Assembly (NCBI RefSeq): GCF_022539665.2
Contig: NC_081334.1
Location: 1,116,001 to 1,180,000 of the forward strand
DNA length: 64,000 nucleotides
Direction: 5' to 3'
DNA from: Daphnia carinata
Taxonomy: Eukaryota; Arthropoda; Branchiopoda; Diplostraca; Daphniidae
Under the pieces are notes generated by a model that did not search any database, had not been told where the DNA came from, and worked only from the letters and a program-made list of their open reading frames with translations. The stretch's first letter is position 1. Every line of letters begins with the position of its first letter. A program made the translations under genes and the position numbers. Shown here one piece after another: positions 1 to 9,962 of this stretch.

Positions 1-323
1 GTGAGCAGGAAGCGTTGACGAAAATTCGTGAATATCTTTCGCAAAACGTAATACCTCGATTGGAAACTGAAAAAAAGTGTGCACTCCGTGAAATAAGTAA
101 CAACGATACAAGAACAGAACAATTTGAACATCTTGGTTTGAGCAATAAGCAGTTTCAACTTGATCAGCAATCCAACTCTGAACTGCAAGTAAAACTTCTA
201 AATGAATCGAATGTGGATCTTGAACAATCTCAAACAGAAGCTGAAAATGTTTTGTGCCAACTTTTATTATTAGAAAATCAACTCCAAATAAATGAAACTT
301 TTGGTTCGGCAGATAAATTGTGA
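1..323 (+). CDS. C-terminal end of a coiled-coil protein, cut by the left edge
   Basis: An open frame runs in from the left edge (in phase from base 3) to a TGA at 321-323. It gives about 106 residues rich in Glu, Gln, Leu and Asn with heptad-like spacing, as in a coiled coil. The first in-frame Met is not needed, since the frame is open upstream, so this is most likely the last exon of a longer gene. I do not recognise the family. There is no membrane segment and no catalytic motif. The sequence after the stop is A/T-rich and looks like 3' UTR. A chance ORF is possible but less likely, given the codon use and the length without a stop. Confidence 0.45.
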   Translation, partial: EQEALTKIREYLSQNVIPRLETEKKCALREISNNDTRTEQFEHLGLSNKQFQLDQQSNSELQVKLLNESNVDLEQSQTEAENVLCQLLLLENQLQINETFGSADKL

Positions 324-1830
324 CGTAATAGGCACAACCAGAACGTTTTTCTGACCGATTTCACCATTAGCAATTTACGCATTGTCGTTGTTGTTCCCTA
401 TGCTTTTTTAGGTAATGTAACGGATCTGGCAAACAAACGGGATTGCCGAAAGAAATCGTTGTTCATGTTTCACTAACAATTCCGTTAATTAATTCATATA
501 CATCTGATTTTTGTGAACAGCAGCATGAAGAATTTCACTTCGTTCCCACAATTAATTCCCATAAATAAACCATTTCAGTCCAATTTCAAATAAAATTTAG
601 CTTCAAAATTAAACTAATTAATTTTCATCAACATCAATCAATCAAAAATAAAATGCAGGTATGGGCCACATTACTTGTGGCGTTCGTTGCGGACCTTTGG
701 CGAACCCTTTAAGTCCAGCGCTCAGCCAACTTCTCTTGTTTCAGTAAAATGTGAGCTCGTTTTTGCAGCAGAAGATACAGGAAAATAACAAAAATTAAGA
801 TTTGAAAAATTAACATGTAATCCAATTTTTATACTTTTTTATGTAACACAAATGTTTTATACATGGACAGAAGATGAAGCAAGAAGAAACCATGAGGGCT
901 CCAATCTCAGTGAGTTTCAACATCCTTGGTCACCAAGGAAATGTTCTTCCCTTTCAACCAACAGCCTGTAACATACCTGACCTATAATAACATTGTTGGC
1001 AACTCGTATCGGAAACATATCAAAAGTAACTAAAGCCTTTTGATACATCAAATTGCAAATCAAAAACTTTCATCAAGTTTATTATTTAGATGCCAATCTG
1101 AAAGTACACCAAAGTTGTATGTCATTTCCACTGCTCGACCAAGCACACGAACAATTATGGTAACACGTCACATAACAGTAATTATATCACTGGAATAAAA
1201 TGAAAAAAATATAATTGCACAATTTCATACACAGATGCTTTTAGGTTTTACTCAACAATGTCTTAACTTATTTTCTAGTAAAATTGGCAAATGAAGTAAA
1301 GAAATTTAAGTCAGAATCTACATACCATAAAGAACGGTGCTTCCTGCTGTGGCCGTAGGACGAAGTACTGCTGCAAAGAAAGATACTTACATGACTGTGA
1401 ATTGCTGTGCTACCTGCCGTCATTATATACGCGACGGCGTATATACTGTATGCTTCACATTCTACCTTGACCTTTTGCAGTGACCTGGACTAGAAGAATA
1501 ACCTTAGGCAATTCTATTACAGAGAATAAAATACCCTCTGGCTCTTTAATTGCAGATCTGCCGTGTTTGGTGCTATAATGGTGTTTCAGGCCTTGGAACG
1601 TGGATTTGAAAAAAAAAAATTCACATGCTAGGCACCTTTCGTAATTTTTGGATATACCGATCGCACACCATCACGGCTGAGTATTAACATTTGATTTTTT
1701 CTCTTTGCTGGTTTAGTCTAGTCATACATGGTAATTATACCGATATCTATCGCCCAACTAGGCGACCCACAAATGGACTTTCTGTAATTGTTCCCTAAGT
1801 ACGAGACGGGATACGAAAATCCCTTTATTT
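324..1830. other. Intergenic, no gene recognised
   Basis: A/T-rich DNA with short ORFs only. Nothing in it matches a family I know. A tract near 1370-1500 has slightly higher GC but no convincing open frame or splice structure. Confidence 0.5.
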
Positions 1831-1832
1831 TA

Positions 1833-2110
1833 AATGGCTAGGCTGACGAAAAACTAATCTATTTTTGGAAATCAGCGTTCAATTCTGAATAAAATGTATG
1901 ATTTTCGTTGAATTCCACGAGGTGTCGTTTTGGGGGAATTTTGACAAAAGTGAGAAGGGTATAGCCTTCCCACTTTTCATTTTTGGCAAAATTCTAGATA
2001 CAATTAAATATGGCAATCCGTTTTACATAAAAAAAAAAAAAAAATGGCGGAAAAAAAAAAAAAATCGCACTTTTTTCTCTTTTTTCTACCAGTAGTCATC
2101 TATCAGTCGG
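1833..2110. repeat. MITE-like repeat, copy 1
   Basis: This segment shares blocks with the segment at 8200-8400. One block is a 'tatggcaatccgttttac' unit (about 2010-2028 here, reversed near 8235-8253). Another is a 'gattttcgttgaattc' unit (about 1901-1916), which also recurs near 8260-8280 in reverse. It ends in long A runs. The shared blocks suggest a small non-autonomous DNA transposon. No coding capacity is seen. Confidence 0.4.
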
Positions 2111-2217
2111 TTTCGTTATTACAGGCATGTAAGCAATTTGAGTTAATTGTATCCCATTAGCAGTTAATTGAGTAGCGTGGCTGGAGAACAACGCGTGGCT
2201 GGAGGAACAATTGAAAA

Positions 2218-2933
2218 ATGGATAAGATAATAAAACAAAAATATGGTAAGTATAAACATTATTATATTGGTTTTCAATTATTAATTATTGTTTATTAGAT
2301 CAAATTATGAAGCTGCAGGCCCAGTTATTGGAACAACACAAAATATTAGATAACAAAGCTAAGGATCGTAGGCCTAACACGTAATGATTCTATTTATTTG
2401 CTTTTATTCATTCGTGTTTTGTAGCTCAAATTTTGAGTCTTCAAGCTCAGCTAGGGGAAAAGAACAAATTGGAACGGAACAGTTTCCAAACAGTGAAGGA
2501 GGTTTTTCAAAATTCATCTCTAACTGAACATGAGGATGAGTTGGCATTAGGTGAACACAGCCAGGTACCTAAAGTTTTCAAATAAGAATTCAAAATAAGT
2601 ATAGAATTTTAAAAAACAATTATTTATTGCTTAGTTATTCAGTCCACCACATGACAGTGTGTTAAATTTAAATTCTGTTAGTGCTGCACTAAAAGAATCG
2701 TTAGTAATAAGCTCATGCAGTGAAGGAACTGAACAATTGTGGGAACGTATTTGGGCCGAAAATGGGTGTGGTACAGAAACCCAGAAATGGCACAAGTTCA
2801 ACATGAAACATGGATTAGGTACTTTTCGGTTTTTTGTCTATCGAAAAAGTATTTTTAATGCTATTATTTTGCATTCACAGATTTTAACGGGGGATCAAAT
2901 CAAGTCTGGAAGTGTTACAGGATGGAAGAGTGA
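2218..2933 (+). CDS. Small unrecognised spliced gene with repeated coiled-coil exons
   Basis: Predicted exons are 2218-2245, 2299-2367, 2424-2563, 2635-2818 and 2881-2933 (TGA). All introns are GT-AG, 53-71 bp, and phases agree throughout. The product is about 157 residues. Exons 2 and 3 both begin with a Gln-Ile-(Met/Leu)-x-Leu-Gln-Ala-Gln-Leu unit, so one looks like a duplicate of the other, and together they would form a short coiled coil. Exon 4 has a Trp-containing stretch (EQLWERIWAENG) and several Cys. I do not recognise a family. The start is the first ATG that keeps the frame. The gene could be a fragment of a longer one, or a decaying gene in this repeat-rich area. Confidence 0.5.
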
Positions 2934-2939
2934 GCCTAC

Positions 2940-3665
2940 AGATGAAAAAACACTGAGAGTGCATTACCGTAAGGTGTGAGGTAAATTAATAGAGTAATGC
3001 AAATTGCCTAAGGAGAAGTACCATCTTGTGTTAATGAATCCAGTACAACAGCAATCCTTTATAGTTCTGTCACAGCTAGAAGCCTCAAATAATTCTGCTT
3101 CTCTGTCTAAAGAACAACTTGTCCTTTATGTTCAGAGTGTTGGGGAAACTGGGTACTTAAATGGCCCTAAAGATGTTTTAATTTTGCTGCTATTGCAGAG
3201 ATGAACATCATACATGGACTCTTTAGGTATGAAAGGATTTTTCTTCAAATAATTTTGAATTTATGACGAAGAATTTCTCCTCCTTTTTGCCAACCAGGTC
3301 TTATCTACCAAAAAAAATTTTATCCAATAGGAAAGGATTTTCATGTACTGGGAACACAACTATCAACAATGCAACATTCTACAGGTGCTAGTTTATCATT
3401 CAAGAGCCTTATACAATGAAGTTAATCTGCAATTTGTATGTCCTTTCCCAAGCTTCCACCAGAAGTTGAATCTATGAGTCATGTAAGTTCCATGATCAAC
3501 AATTGATGTGTTTAACAGTGTTGTTTTTCTTTTCTCAATATAGGTTAATAGTAACATTGGATCTGAAAAGATTCTTGGTTGGGGCAAGACACTGAATAAA
3601 TTGTATTGATTGGATGGATGACATGACATTGCTATACTTAATTCGGATTCCCCAGACGGTATTTG
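2940..3665. other. No clear gene
   Basis: Contains a 66-codon plus-strand open frame (3004-3204) directly after the spliced gene, with no recognised domain. It may be 3' UTR or the remnant of a further exon. The rest shows only short chance ORFs. Confidence 0.4.
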
Positions 3666-3670
3666 ATATT

Positions 3671-4280
3671 AAAAAAATTGAAGTGCATATCTGGGCTCCC
3701 TTCTTTTCTGAAGCCCCGTTTCCCCTTGACTCGTAATAAGCCCGTAGGGGGTCATGCCCCTACTGTACGGTATATATAAAAACAACATATACCGAGGTTT
3801 GGAGGGCTCTGGCCGGAAAGGGGACGTGGGGTGCCGCTTCGTCCGATGATGTGTTCACGGAGGGTGACGTGGCTGCCCACAAATCCGAACTAAAGGTTAA
3901 TCGCTCCTGTAAAAATGTTCCAAATCTTCAGCTCTTCTTCCGGCTTCTCTTAGCCAATCACCGGGTAATCTCCCCGGTGGGTCAACAAGGCAGTGTCTCC
4001 CCCTGCCTGGGTTGACGGCAACTTTTGAAAGGGCTACTGTGCCTTTTTAAAGTTGCAAAATAATTCTAATGTGCAGAGAATTGTCAATAAAATTTTTTTT
4101 ATAAAATATTTTTTTCAAAATTTGTTTCTTTTATTGTCTGTTTTCGCTGTGTACACACATTACATTTATCACCTATTTTTTGTTTAGCTTGCTCAATTCA
4201 CCTTTATTGTTTTAGCAACCTTTGGTGGTAAGCATTGTTTCCCTTGTTTTATCGTTTATCTGTAAGTATTCAATTATTAT
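3671..4280 (-). repeat. tRNA-headed structured repeat, copy 1 (left arm of inverted pair)
   Basis: Read on the minus strand, this is the same element as 4793-5370 and 8578-9090. The body starts with the hairpin GCAACTTT...AAAGTTGC (about 4058-4020), then the GGCAG...CTGCC stem with GGGGAGACA loop, the CACCGGG...CCCGGTG hairpin, and the GTAGGGG...CCCCTAC hairpin near 3748-3768. It ends at GATATGCACTTCAATT (about 3675-3690). A tRNA-like segment lies upstream on the same strand (4384-4455). No ORF is conserved between copies, so it is a non-coding, SINE-like element. Relative to copy 2 it carries an extra stretch of about 45 bp near 4215-4255. Confidence 0.7.
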
Positions 4281-4383
4281 TTAATGCACACTTTGAATTC
4301 TTCAACTTAGATTCAAGGAATAACGTGCAATACGTGGATATTTTTTTAAGTAATTTTGTATTTGCTTGTTATTTTACTCGTAT

Positions 4384-4455
4384 GGGAACCGATCCCCAGA
4401 CATTTAGCGTGCAACGCCGATGCTCTAACATTGAGCCACGAGATATATATAAATT
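4384..4455 (-). repeat. tRNA-like segment heading repeat copy 1
   Basis: The reverse strand shows a D-arm-like GGCTCAATGTTAGAGC (box A). An anticodon-arm-like GCGTTGCACGC follows, whose loop would read TGC, as in tRNA-Ala. The T-arm-like part is GGGGATCGGTTCCC (box B). The acceptor stem is not convincingly paired, so this is a tRNA-derived head or relic, not a normal tRNA gene. Confidence 0.5.
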
Positions 4456-4539
4456 TTTTATTATCGCATATCATATGTTATCGTCTAGGATGTTTATGCA
4501 GTCCTTCACAACTATATGTTTATCTGTCTATTGTTTTTA

Positions 4540-4611
4540 TAAGGACCATAGCTCTGTGGTAGAGTCTTTAGCTGCGATATCTGTTACCCTGGGTTCAAAC
4601 CTCAGTAAATG
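4540..4611 (+). repeat. tRNA-like segment in the centre of the inverted repeat
   Basis: Box A-like TAGCTCTGTGGTAGAG and box B-like GGGTTCAAACCTC are spaced as in a tRNA. The T stem CTGGG/CTCAG pairs around the 7-nt loop TTCAAAC, with one G-T pair. The acceptor stem does not pair well. It is a tRNA relic, or the head of a lost repeat copy. Confidence 0.45.
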
Positions 4612-4730
4612 TTTAAAAATGAATCAGAATAAATGTAGGAAAGAATTTTGCAGTATTGCATTTCAGTTTTATTCTAAGTGTAAATGCAAGTCCGCAAGTG
4701 ACTAGAAAAAAGCCAACTTGTCATCATATG

Positions 4731-4797
4731 ATTTATGGCTCATTGGTAGAGCATCGGCGCGGTATGCCGAGTATCCAGGGTTCAATCCCTGGATAAT
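4731..4797 (+). repeat. tRNA-like segment heading repeat copy 2
   Basis: Box A TGGCTCATTGGTAGAGCA and box B GGTTCAATCCC are both near consensus. A CGGC/GCCG anticodon-like stem lies between them. The T stem CCAGGG/CCCTGG closes a loop one base short of normal. Acceptor pairing is poor. It has internal Pol III promoter character and sits just upstream of the repeat body on the same strand. Confidence 0.55.
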
Positions 4798-5370
4798 AAT
4801 TGAATGCTTACAGATAAATAAAGGTGAACTGAGCAAGCTAAACAAAAGATAGGTGATAAATGTAATGTGTGAACACAGCGAAAACAGACAACGAAAGAAA
4901 CAGATTTTGGAAAAAATATTTTATAAAAAAAATTTTATTGACAATTCTCTGCACATCAGAATTATTTTGCAACTTTAAAAAGGCACAATAGCCCTTTCAA
5001 AAGTTGCCGTCAACCCAGGCAGGGGGAGACACTGCCTTGTTGACCCACCGGGGAGATTACCCGGTGATTGGCTAAGAGAAGCCGGAAGAAGAGCCGAAGA
5101 TTTGGAACATTTTTACTGGAGCGATTAACCTTTAGTTCGGATTTGTGGGTAGCCACGTCGCCCTCCGTGAACACATCATCGGACTAAGCGGACCCCCACG
5201 TCCCCTTTCCGGCCAGAGCCCTCCAAACCTCGGTATATGTTATTTTTATATATACCGTACAGTAGGGGCATGACCCCCTACGGGCTTATTACGAGTCAAG
5301 GGGAAACGGGGCTACGGAAAGGAAGGGAGCCCAGATATGCACTTCAATTTATGAAAAATTTAATACCGTT
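4793..5370 (+). repeat. tRNA-headed structured repeat, copy 2 (right arm of inverted pair)
   Basis: Nearly the reverse complement of copy 1 over about 540 bp. In order it has GCAACTTT...AAAAGTTGC (about 4970-5007), GTCAAC...GTTGAC enclosing GGCAG...CTGCC (about 5009-5044), CACCGGG...CCCGGTG (about 5046-5066), and GTAGGGG...CCCCTAC (about 5262-5281). It ends GATATGCACTTCAATTT near 5350, followed by an A/T-rich tail containing 'aataccgt', which is also found beyond the outer end of copy 1. It has no coding capacity. Confidence 0.7.
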
Positions 5371-5644
5371 TTAAATGAGAATCTGAATGAAGTATGGAAG
5401 TTCCATGTAGTGTATCCAAACATAATAATTTATTCAGGACCTTGCCCCAAACAAGAAACCTTTTCAGATCAAAATTTATTGTTCATCTATAATAAGACAG
5501 TAAAACACCATTAGGCATAAAAACTCTTAATTCATATATATAGTTCATACCTTACATGATTCGTGAGTTGATTGCGAGCATATTCTTCTGTCAGAAGCTT
5601 CGGAAGAACATTTACGATTTTCGTTTACGCTCACCATGGATGCT

Positions 5645-7490
5645 GGTAGACTAGACATTTAAAGTTAAGACACTTTGCCCAATTCCAACAGTTTTGATTC
5701 TTACTTGTAAGTTGTTATTGCACGAGAATGCAGCGACGAAATCCGCGGTCTTTTTGCTGTTGACAAAAAGGATAGTCTTGGCACCACCGAGATCTTGTAA
5801 AACTTCGATCAGCTTAGCTCTCTTTTCTCTTTTCGAGCACTGAAAAAACAGCTGTTCAACACCCGGATTGGTGCCACCGACAATGCCTGTTGTGACGAAT
5901 ATATAGTCTTTCATGTACGTCACAGCCAGCTCTTGCACTTCATCTGGGAATGTAGCCGAAAACATACAAACACGACGGATTCCCTACAGAGAAACAAATA
6001 GTATTACATCAGTCAGATCTCATTCTCAAAAGCCATCGAGGACATACATTCGGATGCATCGTTGGATGATTGACAATTTTTCCAACATTGGGACCGAAAC
6101 CCATATCAAGCATTCGATCAGCTTCGTCCAAAATTTAAAACCTGACTCACGAGAAGTCAAATACTTCACGGTCGAGAAAATCATTGAATCGCCCCGCGGT
6201 CGCGACAAAAATATTGCACCCAGCTTGAAGATTTGACCGCTGATGGCTCGTGACAGTTCCTCCATATTAATCAAAGACTTTAAAACCGAACTGTAGGAGA
6301 ATTTACACGCCTCGCGGTGAATTTGAATGGCCAATTCACGAGTGGGTGCGACAATTACAACTTCTGGCTTTTGCCTCATGGTATGAGACGCACCAACAAC
6401 ACCTTGTTCTAACAATATGTTCATAACCGGTACCAAGTACGCCGCCTGCATGAAAAAATGTAAAATTTTAGATGACTTAATCAACGAATATCACGAAGGG
6501 TTTGTTGAGTATCCTAGATGCAATTGGACCTTTTAGTAGTCGCAATCACCGGCGTGCCCACTCAAAATTACTTTTACTTCAACTTACCCAGTTCATACCG
6601 ACCCATTCGAATCAAGTCAGTACAAGGGAATCAAGGTTTCAAAATTACACAGCGTTAATTAGTTGGATTACCGTTTTCCGGAGCCCGTGACCGCACAAGC
6701 AATTAAACCTCTTTTGGCAAGAATAACTACAACTGAAGCTTTCTGAACAGGTGTTGGTTTTATGTAGCCAGAATTCTTAATGTTTTGAAGTAGTAGTTGG
6801 TGCAGGCCGGCTTCTTCGAATGATATTATGTATTCAAGTACATCTTTTCCTGTAGCCTAAAGCAAACACAATAGATATTTTTAAAGAAATACAGTTTTGA
6901 GAAATAGCTTACATGGAGAACGACTTTATCAAAATTGTTAAAGCGTTCCCACATAGACAATGCACTTAAACAGCTCCTTTTCATCGCATGTCCCAGCTTC
7001 TGGAATGTATTGCTCATGTGGCTTTCCATCTTCCGTCAATTCACTGAAGAGATTCGGGCAGCCTTTCGAGGTGTGGTCAGCTTCGTTACACTAGGAGTAA
7101 AACAATGAACACTGGAACATAAAATAGTTTTGTTTAGATATCATTGATGTTTACATCATAACAGTTGCTGCCACCAATGCTTCCTCCTTGAGGAAAATCC
7201 CTTGCTATATTGCCCTCTTCTTCATTAAAAATGAGCATTAAAAATGATGTTTTTTTTGTTTTTTGTTTATCTCATGGCAGGTACGACTTCCACCACCGCC
7301 GCGACCCTCTTGTGGACAATCCTTCGAGAAATGTCCCCCTTCCCCATACTATAATAAGAACCAAGAAGTTAAGTTCGAACACATGTTTCTATATTTTCAT
7401 CTTACTTTGTGATGTCAACGGACCACTACCGCCGCCCCCACCAGCTTGTGGACACTCTGGCAAAATGTCTTTCACACTGTTAAACAAAAC
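5645..7490 (-). pseudogene. Broken copy of a vasa/DDX4 DEAD-box RNA helicase with zinc knuckles
   Basis: Read on the minus strand, this resembles arthropod Vasa (germline ATP-dependent RNA helicase). From N to C there are CCHC knuckle remnants (7160-7460, for example GHFSKDCPQEG), then the SFEEAGLHQLLLQNIK region and Q motif (KPTPVQKAS, about 6750-6830). The P-loop AVTGSGK lies near 6680, APTRELAIQIHREA near 6310-6350, DEADRMLDMGFGP near 6090-6130, and MFSATFPDEVQELAVTYMKD at 5910-5965. Introns are still present (for example an acceptor before 6449), so it arose by genomic duplication, not retroposition. It is disrupted by a base lost at the P-loop exon end (about 6673), a frameshift near 6255 in the GG motif, in-frame TGA (6147-6149) and TAA (6135-6137) just before DEAD, and a frameshift near 6940. 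The C-terminal helicase motifs HRIGR and ARGLD were not found. An intact vasa presumably lies elsewhere. Confidence 0.8.
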
Positions 7491-7499
7491 CATAGTTTA

Positions 7500-8195
7500 A
7501 AGTAATCACACTAGGAATACAAGAAAACACTTACCTAGTGACCCTGGACAGAAAAAATGTAGAACAGAATGAAACAAATAAGATGATATAGAGAGGTCAA
7601 GAAGTAAAATCTAACGAGGACGGTCTATCTAGTGAGTAAAGGTAGACAGCAGACTACACGCGTTAAGCCAATCTAAAAATATGCCTAAAAAAAAAACTGT
7701 CCGATGAGCCACGGTTTAAGGCGCCTCTTATGGACGCAAAAGTCATTACGAGAAATTTTATCCGCCACAAACTAAATGTTTTTAAACATTTAAAGTACTT
7801 ATCCAAATGAAAATTTAACTTAAGAAAATTTATATGTTTGAGTAATATAAAGACGTTATCGTGTATTATTTTCATATCGCAACAACCAATAATGACTTTA
7901 TATTATTCAAACATATTATTTATACCTAAAACAAGCAATTATTCTCATTGCTATTAGAATTACATTCATTGTAATTGCTGCAGCACAAAATGGAAAGTTA
8001 ATAGTTAATAGTTAATAGTAATAATAATGAAGTTAAGTAAGTAGAATATAACAAAATAATTATTGTATAGTTATATTTTAATGAAATAAAGTTATTAATT
8101 AAAAAAATTATATATTTATATGGCTAGAATTCGTAAAGTTGTATTTAGAAAATTAAGTAGGAATCTGGCCGATAGATGGCCATAGCTGTAAAAAA
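7500..8195. other. A/T-rich intergenic DNA
   Basis: No supported gene. It contains a short tandem repeat of the unit 'gttaata' followed by 'ata' repeats at about 7999-8026. Confidence 0.5.
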
Positions 8196-8202
8196 GAAAA
8201 AA

Positions 8203-8400
8203 AAGGCCGAAATTTTTTTTTTGGGGGGGGGGGTAAAACGGATTGCCATATCGATTCAGAATTCAACGAAAATTACGAAAATCAAGTTTATTTTTTCATT
8301 GGGATCATAGTTTTTTGCATAAGAGTAAAAAAAAATAGAAAAGAAAAATAAAATATGGCAAACTGTTTTACCCCCCAAAAAATAATATCGGCCTTCTTTT
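8203..8400. mobile_element. MITE-like element with about 45-bp terminal inverted repeats
   Basis: The left end (8203-8253) reads 'ggccgaaa', a T run, a G run, then 'taaaacggattgccatat'. The right end (about 8353-8397) reads 'atatggcaaactgttttac', a C run, an A run, then 'atcggcctt'. The ends are imperfect inverted repeats flanking about 100 bp with no coding capacity. The 'tatggcaatccgttttac' unit also occurs at 1833-2110. This fits a miniature inverted-repeat transposon. Confidence 0.55.
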
Positions 8401-8577
8401 CTAGTAAAGAAATCTGCCCGCTATAATACCGGCTAAATAGACCCGACGAACCATGACCTTCGATTTTGGCTGTCTGTGCTTTAGAACAAAGATATTTTAT
8501 GATAAAATCAAAGATCCTGACGAAGTTGTCAACGCTATTTTTTGAAGCTTGTGAAACTATCCGTTAACCGGTCTGAA

Positions 8578-8655
8578 ATCATGTAAAACCATGAGTTCTG
8601 AGGTAGAGCGTCTGCCTACTGAAGTGAAAGTCTAGAGTTCGAGTCAAATCAGAGA
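8578..8655 (+). repeat. tRNA-like segment heading repeat copy 3
   Basis: Box A-like TGAGTTCTGAGGTAGAGCG and box B-like AGAGTTCGAGTCAAATC have tRNA-like spacing. It lies directly upstream, on the same strand, of the third copy of the structured repeat. Divergence from tRNA is larger than in copy 2. Confidence 0.45.
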
Positions 8656-9090
8656 AATGTTCTATGTAGTCCGATGTGGACAATTTAATGACGTGCAACT
8701 TTGAAAGGGCAAAACAGCCGATTTCAAAGTTGCAGTCAACCAAGGTAGGGGGAGACACTACCTCAGTTGAATCACCGGGGAGATTACCCGGTGCGTGGCT
8801 AAGAGAAGCCGGAAGAAGAGCGAAGGTATCGGACAAGCTTTTACATGGGCGATTAACTGTTAATTCGGATTTTTGGGTAGCCCCATAGCCCTCCAATGAT
8901 ATCATCGGACTATGGGGACCCCCCCGTCCCATTTTCAGACAGCGCACCCACAACCTTTGCTGCTGATCACAGTAGGGGCATGACCCCCTACGGGTTATTA
9001 CAAGTCAAGGGAAAACGGTGCCACAGAAAAGAAGGGAGCCCAGATATGCACTTAAATTTTTTAAAATAAAATACCTTAACATGCCATACT
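8656..9090 (+). repeat. tRNA-headed structured repeat, copy 3
   Basis: Same body as the 3.7-5.4 kb copies but diverged. It has GCAACTTTGAAAGGGC...AAAGTTGC (8696-8733) and GGTAG...CTACC around GGGGAGACA (about 8745-8764), where the other copies have GGCAG...CTGCC. It also has CACCGGG...CCCGGTG (about 8773-8793), CCCCATAG...CTATGGGG (about 8881-8921) and GTAGGGG...CCCCTAC (about 8972-8991), and ends GATATGCACTTAAATTTT near 9060. It lacks the roughly 170-bp segment that copies 1 and 2 have between head and body. It has no conserved ORF. Confidence 0.7.
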
Positions 9091-9962
9091 ATAAAAGAAT
9101 TCTGAAATATTCGGTCATCCTTTGAACGAATATAAATTTTTGCTTACACCGCATCACCATCAATATCCTCTCCCGCTTTGTTACGATTATGTGATCTACG
9201 TAAACGAAATAAACACAAGTAAACATTCTTGCAGAGAGACTGATTCAAGATAGTGACATACCTTGTCAATTGTGATAGCAGCCACAGCAAAATTGGTACT
9301 AATAACAATAACATCGATAACAAAGAAAGCGGTATAACCAAGAGTTTAAACGAACAATACCGAGTCCGAATCTGCTAGCTGTAGGTTGCTATTTTTCGTT
9401 TCGTATGCGTTTTGTGGATATGTGCTGGAAAAAACATAACCAAGGGAAGTCTGACATTTTCACTCCACCGACCTTTTTGATAACAATGGGTGTAGAATGA
9501 AACCGCTTCGCAAAGGCAAATCTACGAACAAACAATAGCTAAAATTAATTACAATGTACATTTCCAAGTTGAATCAATGTCAGTTTTGACGTACGCCTTT
9601 AGACGCCCCCAAATCCTCCATACCGCCAAGGATCAAGTCATCAATGGTATAATTTAAATTTAAATCAATGAAATAAGAGGCCATATTTAAACCATTAGTA
9701 GGGAATTCCGCTAAAGCTTTAAGCTTGTATCTTAGAGACAATGTGTAAGACTACCGCTTTCACTGATAACATCACCAAGCTATCACAAGTCGAATTTTCA
9801 GGTTAACAGTGCCTAAAGATTGTTAACATTTTAGACATATGCAAACAAATATACAGAAACATATAATAATGGCCCACTCAAATTGTTTCACATAGGCGAA
9901 GGCTTCAAAGCACTCCTGTTATCCTTTATCCTTTGACATGACGTCGTCACTACGGTGAATTT

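Noticed and set aside
4235..4705. 156-codon plus-strand frame
   Set aside because: It runs through the repeat head region and tRNA-like segments and has no domain or splice logic.
4731..4797. Functional tRNA gene
   Set aside because: Boxes A and B are good, but the acceptor stem is unpaired and the T loop is one base short, so it is better read as a repeat head.
8579..8953. Open frames on both strands in repeat copy 3
   Set aside because: The other two copies do not keep these frames, so they are chance ORFs in a non-coding repeat.
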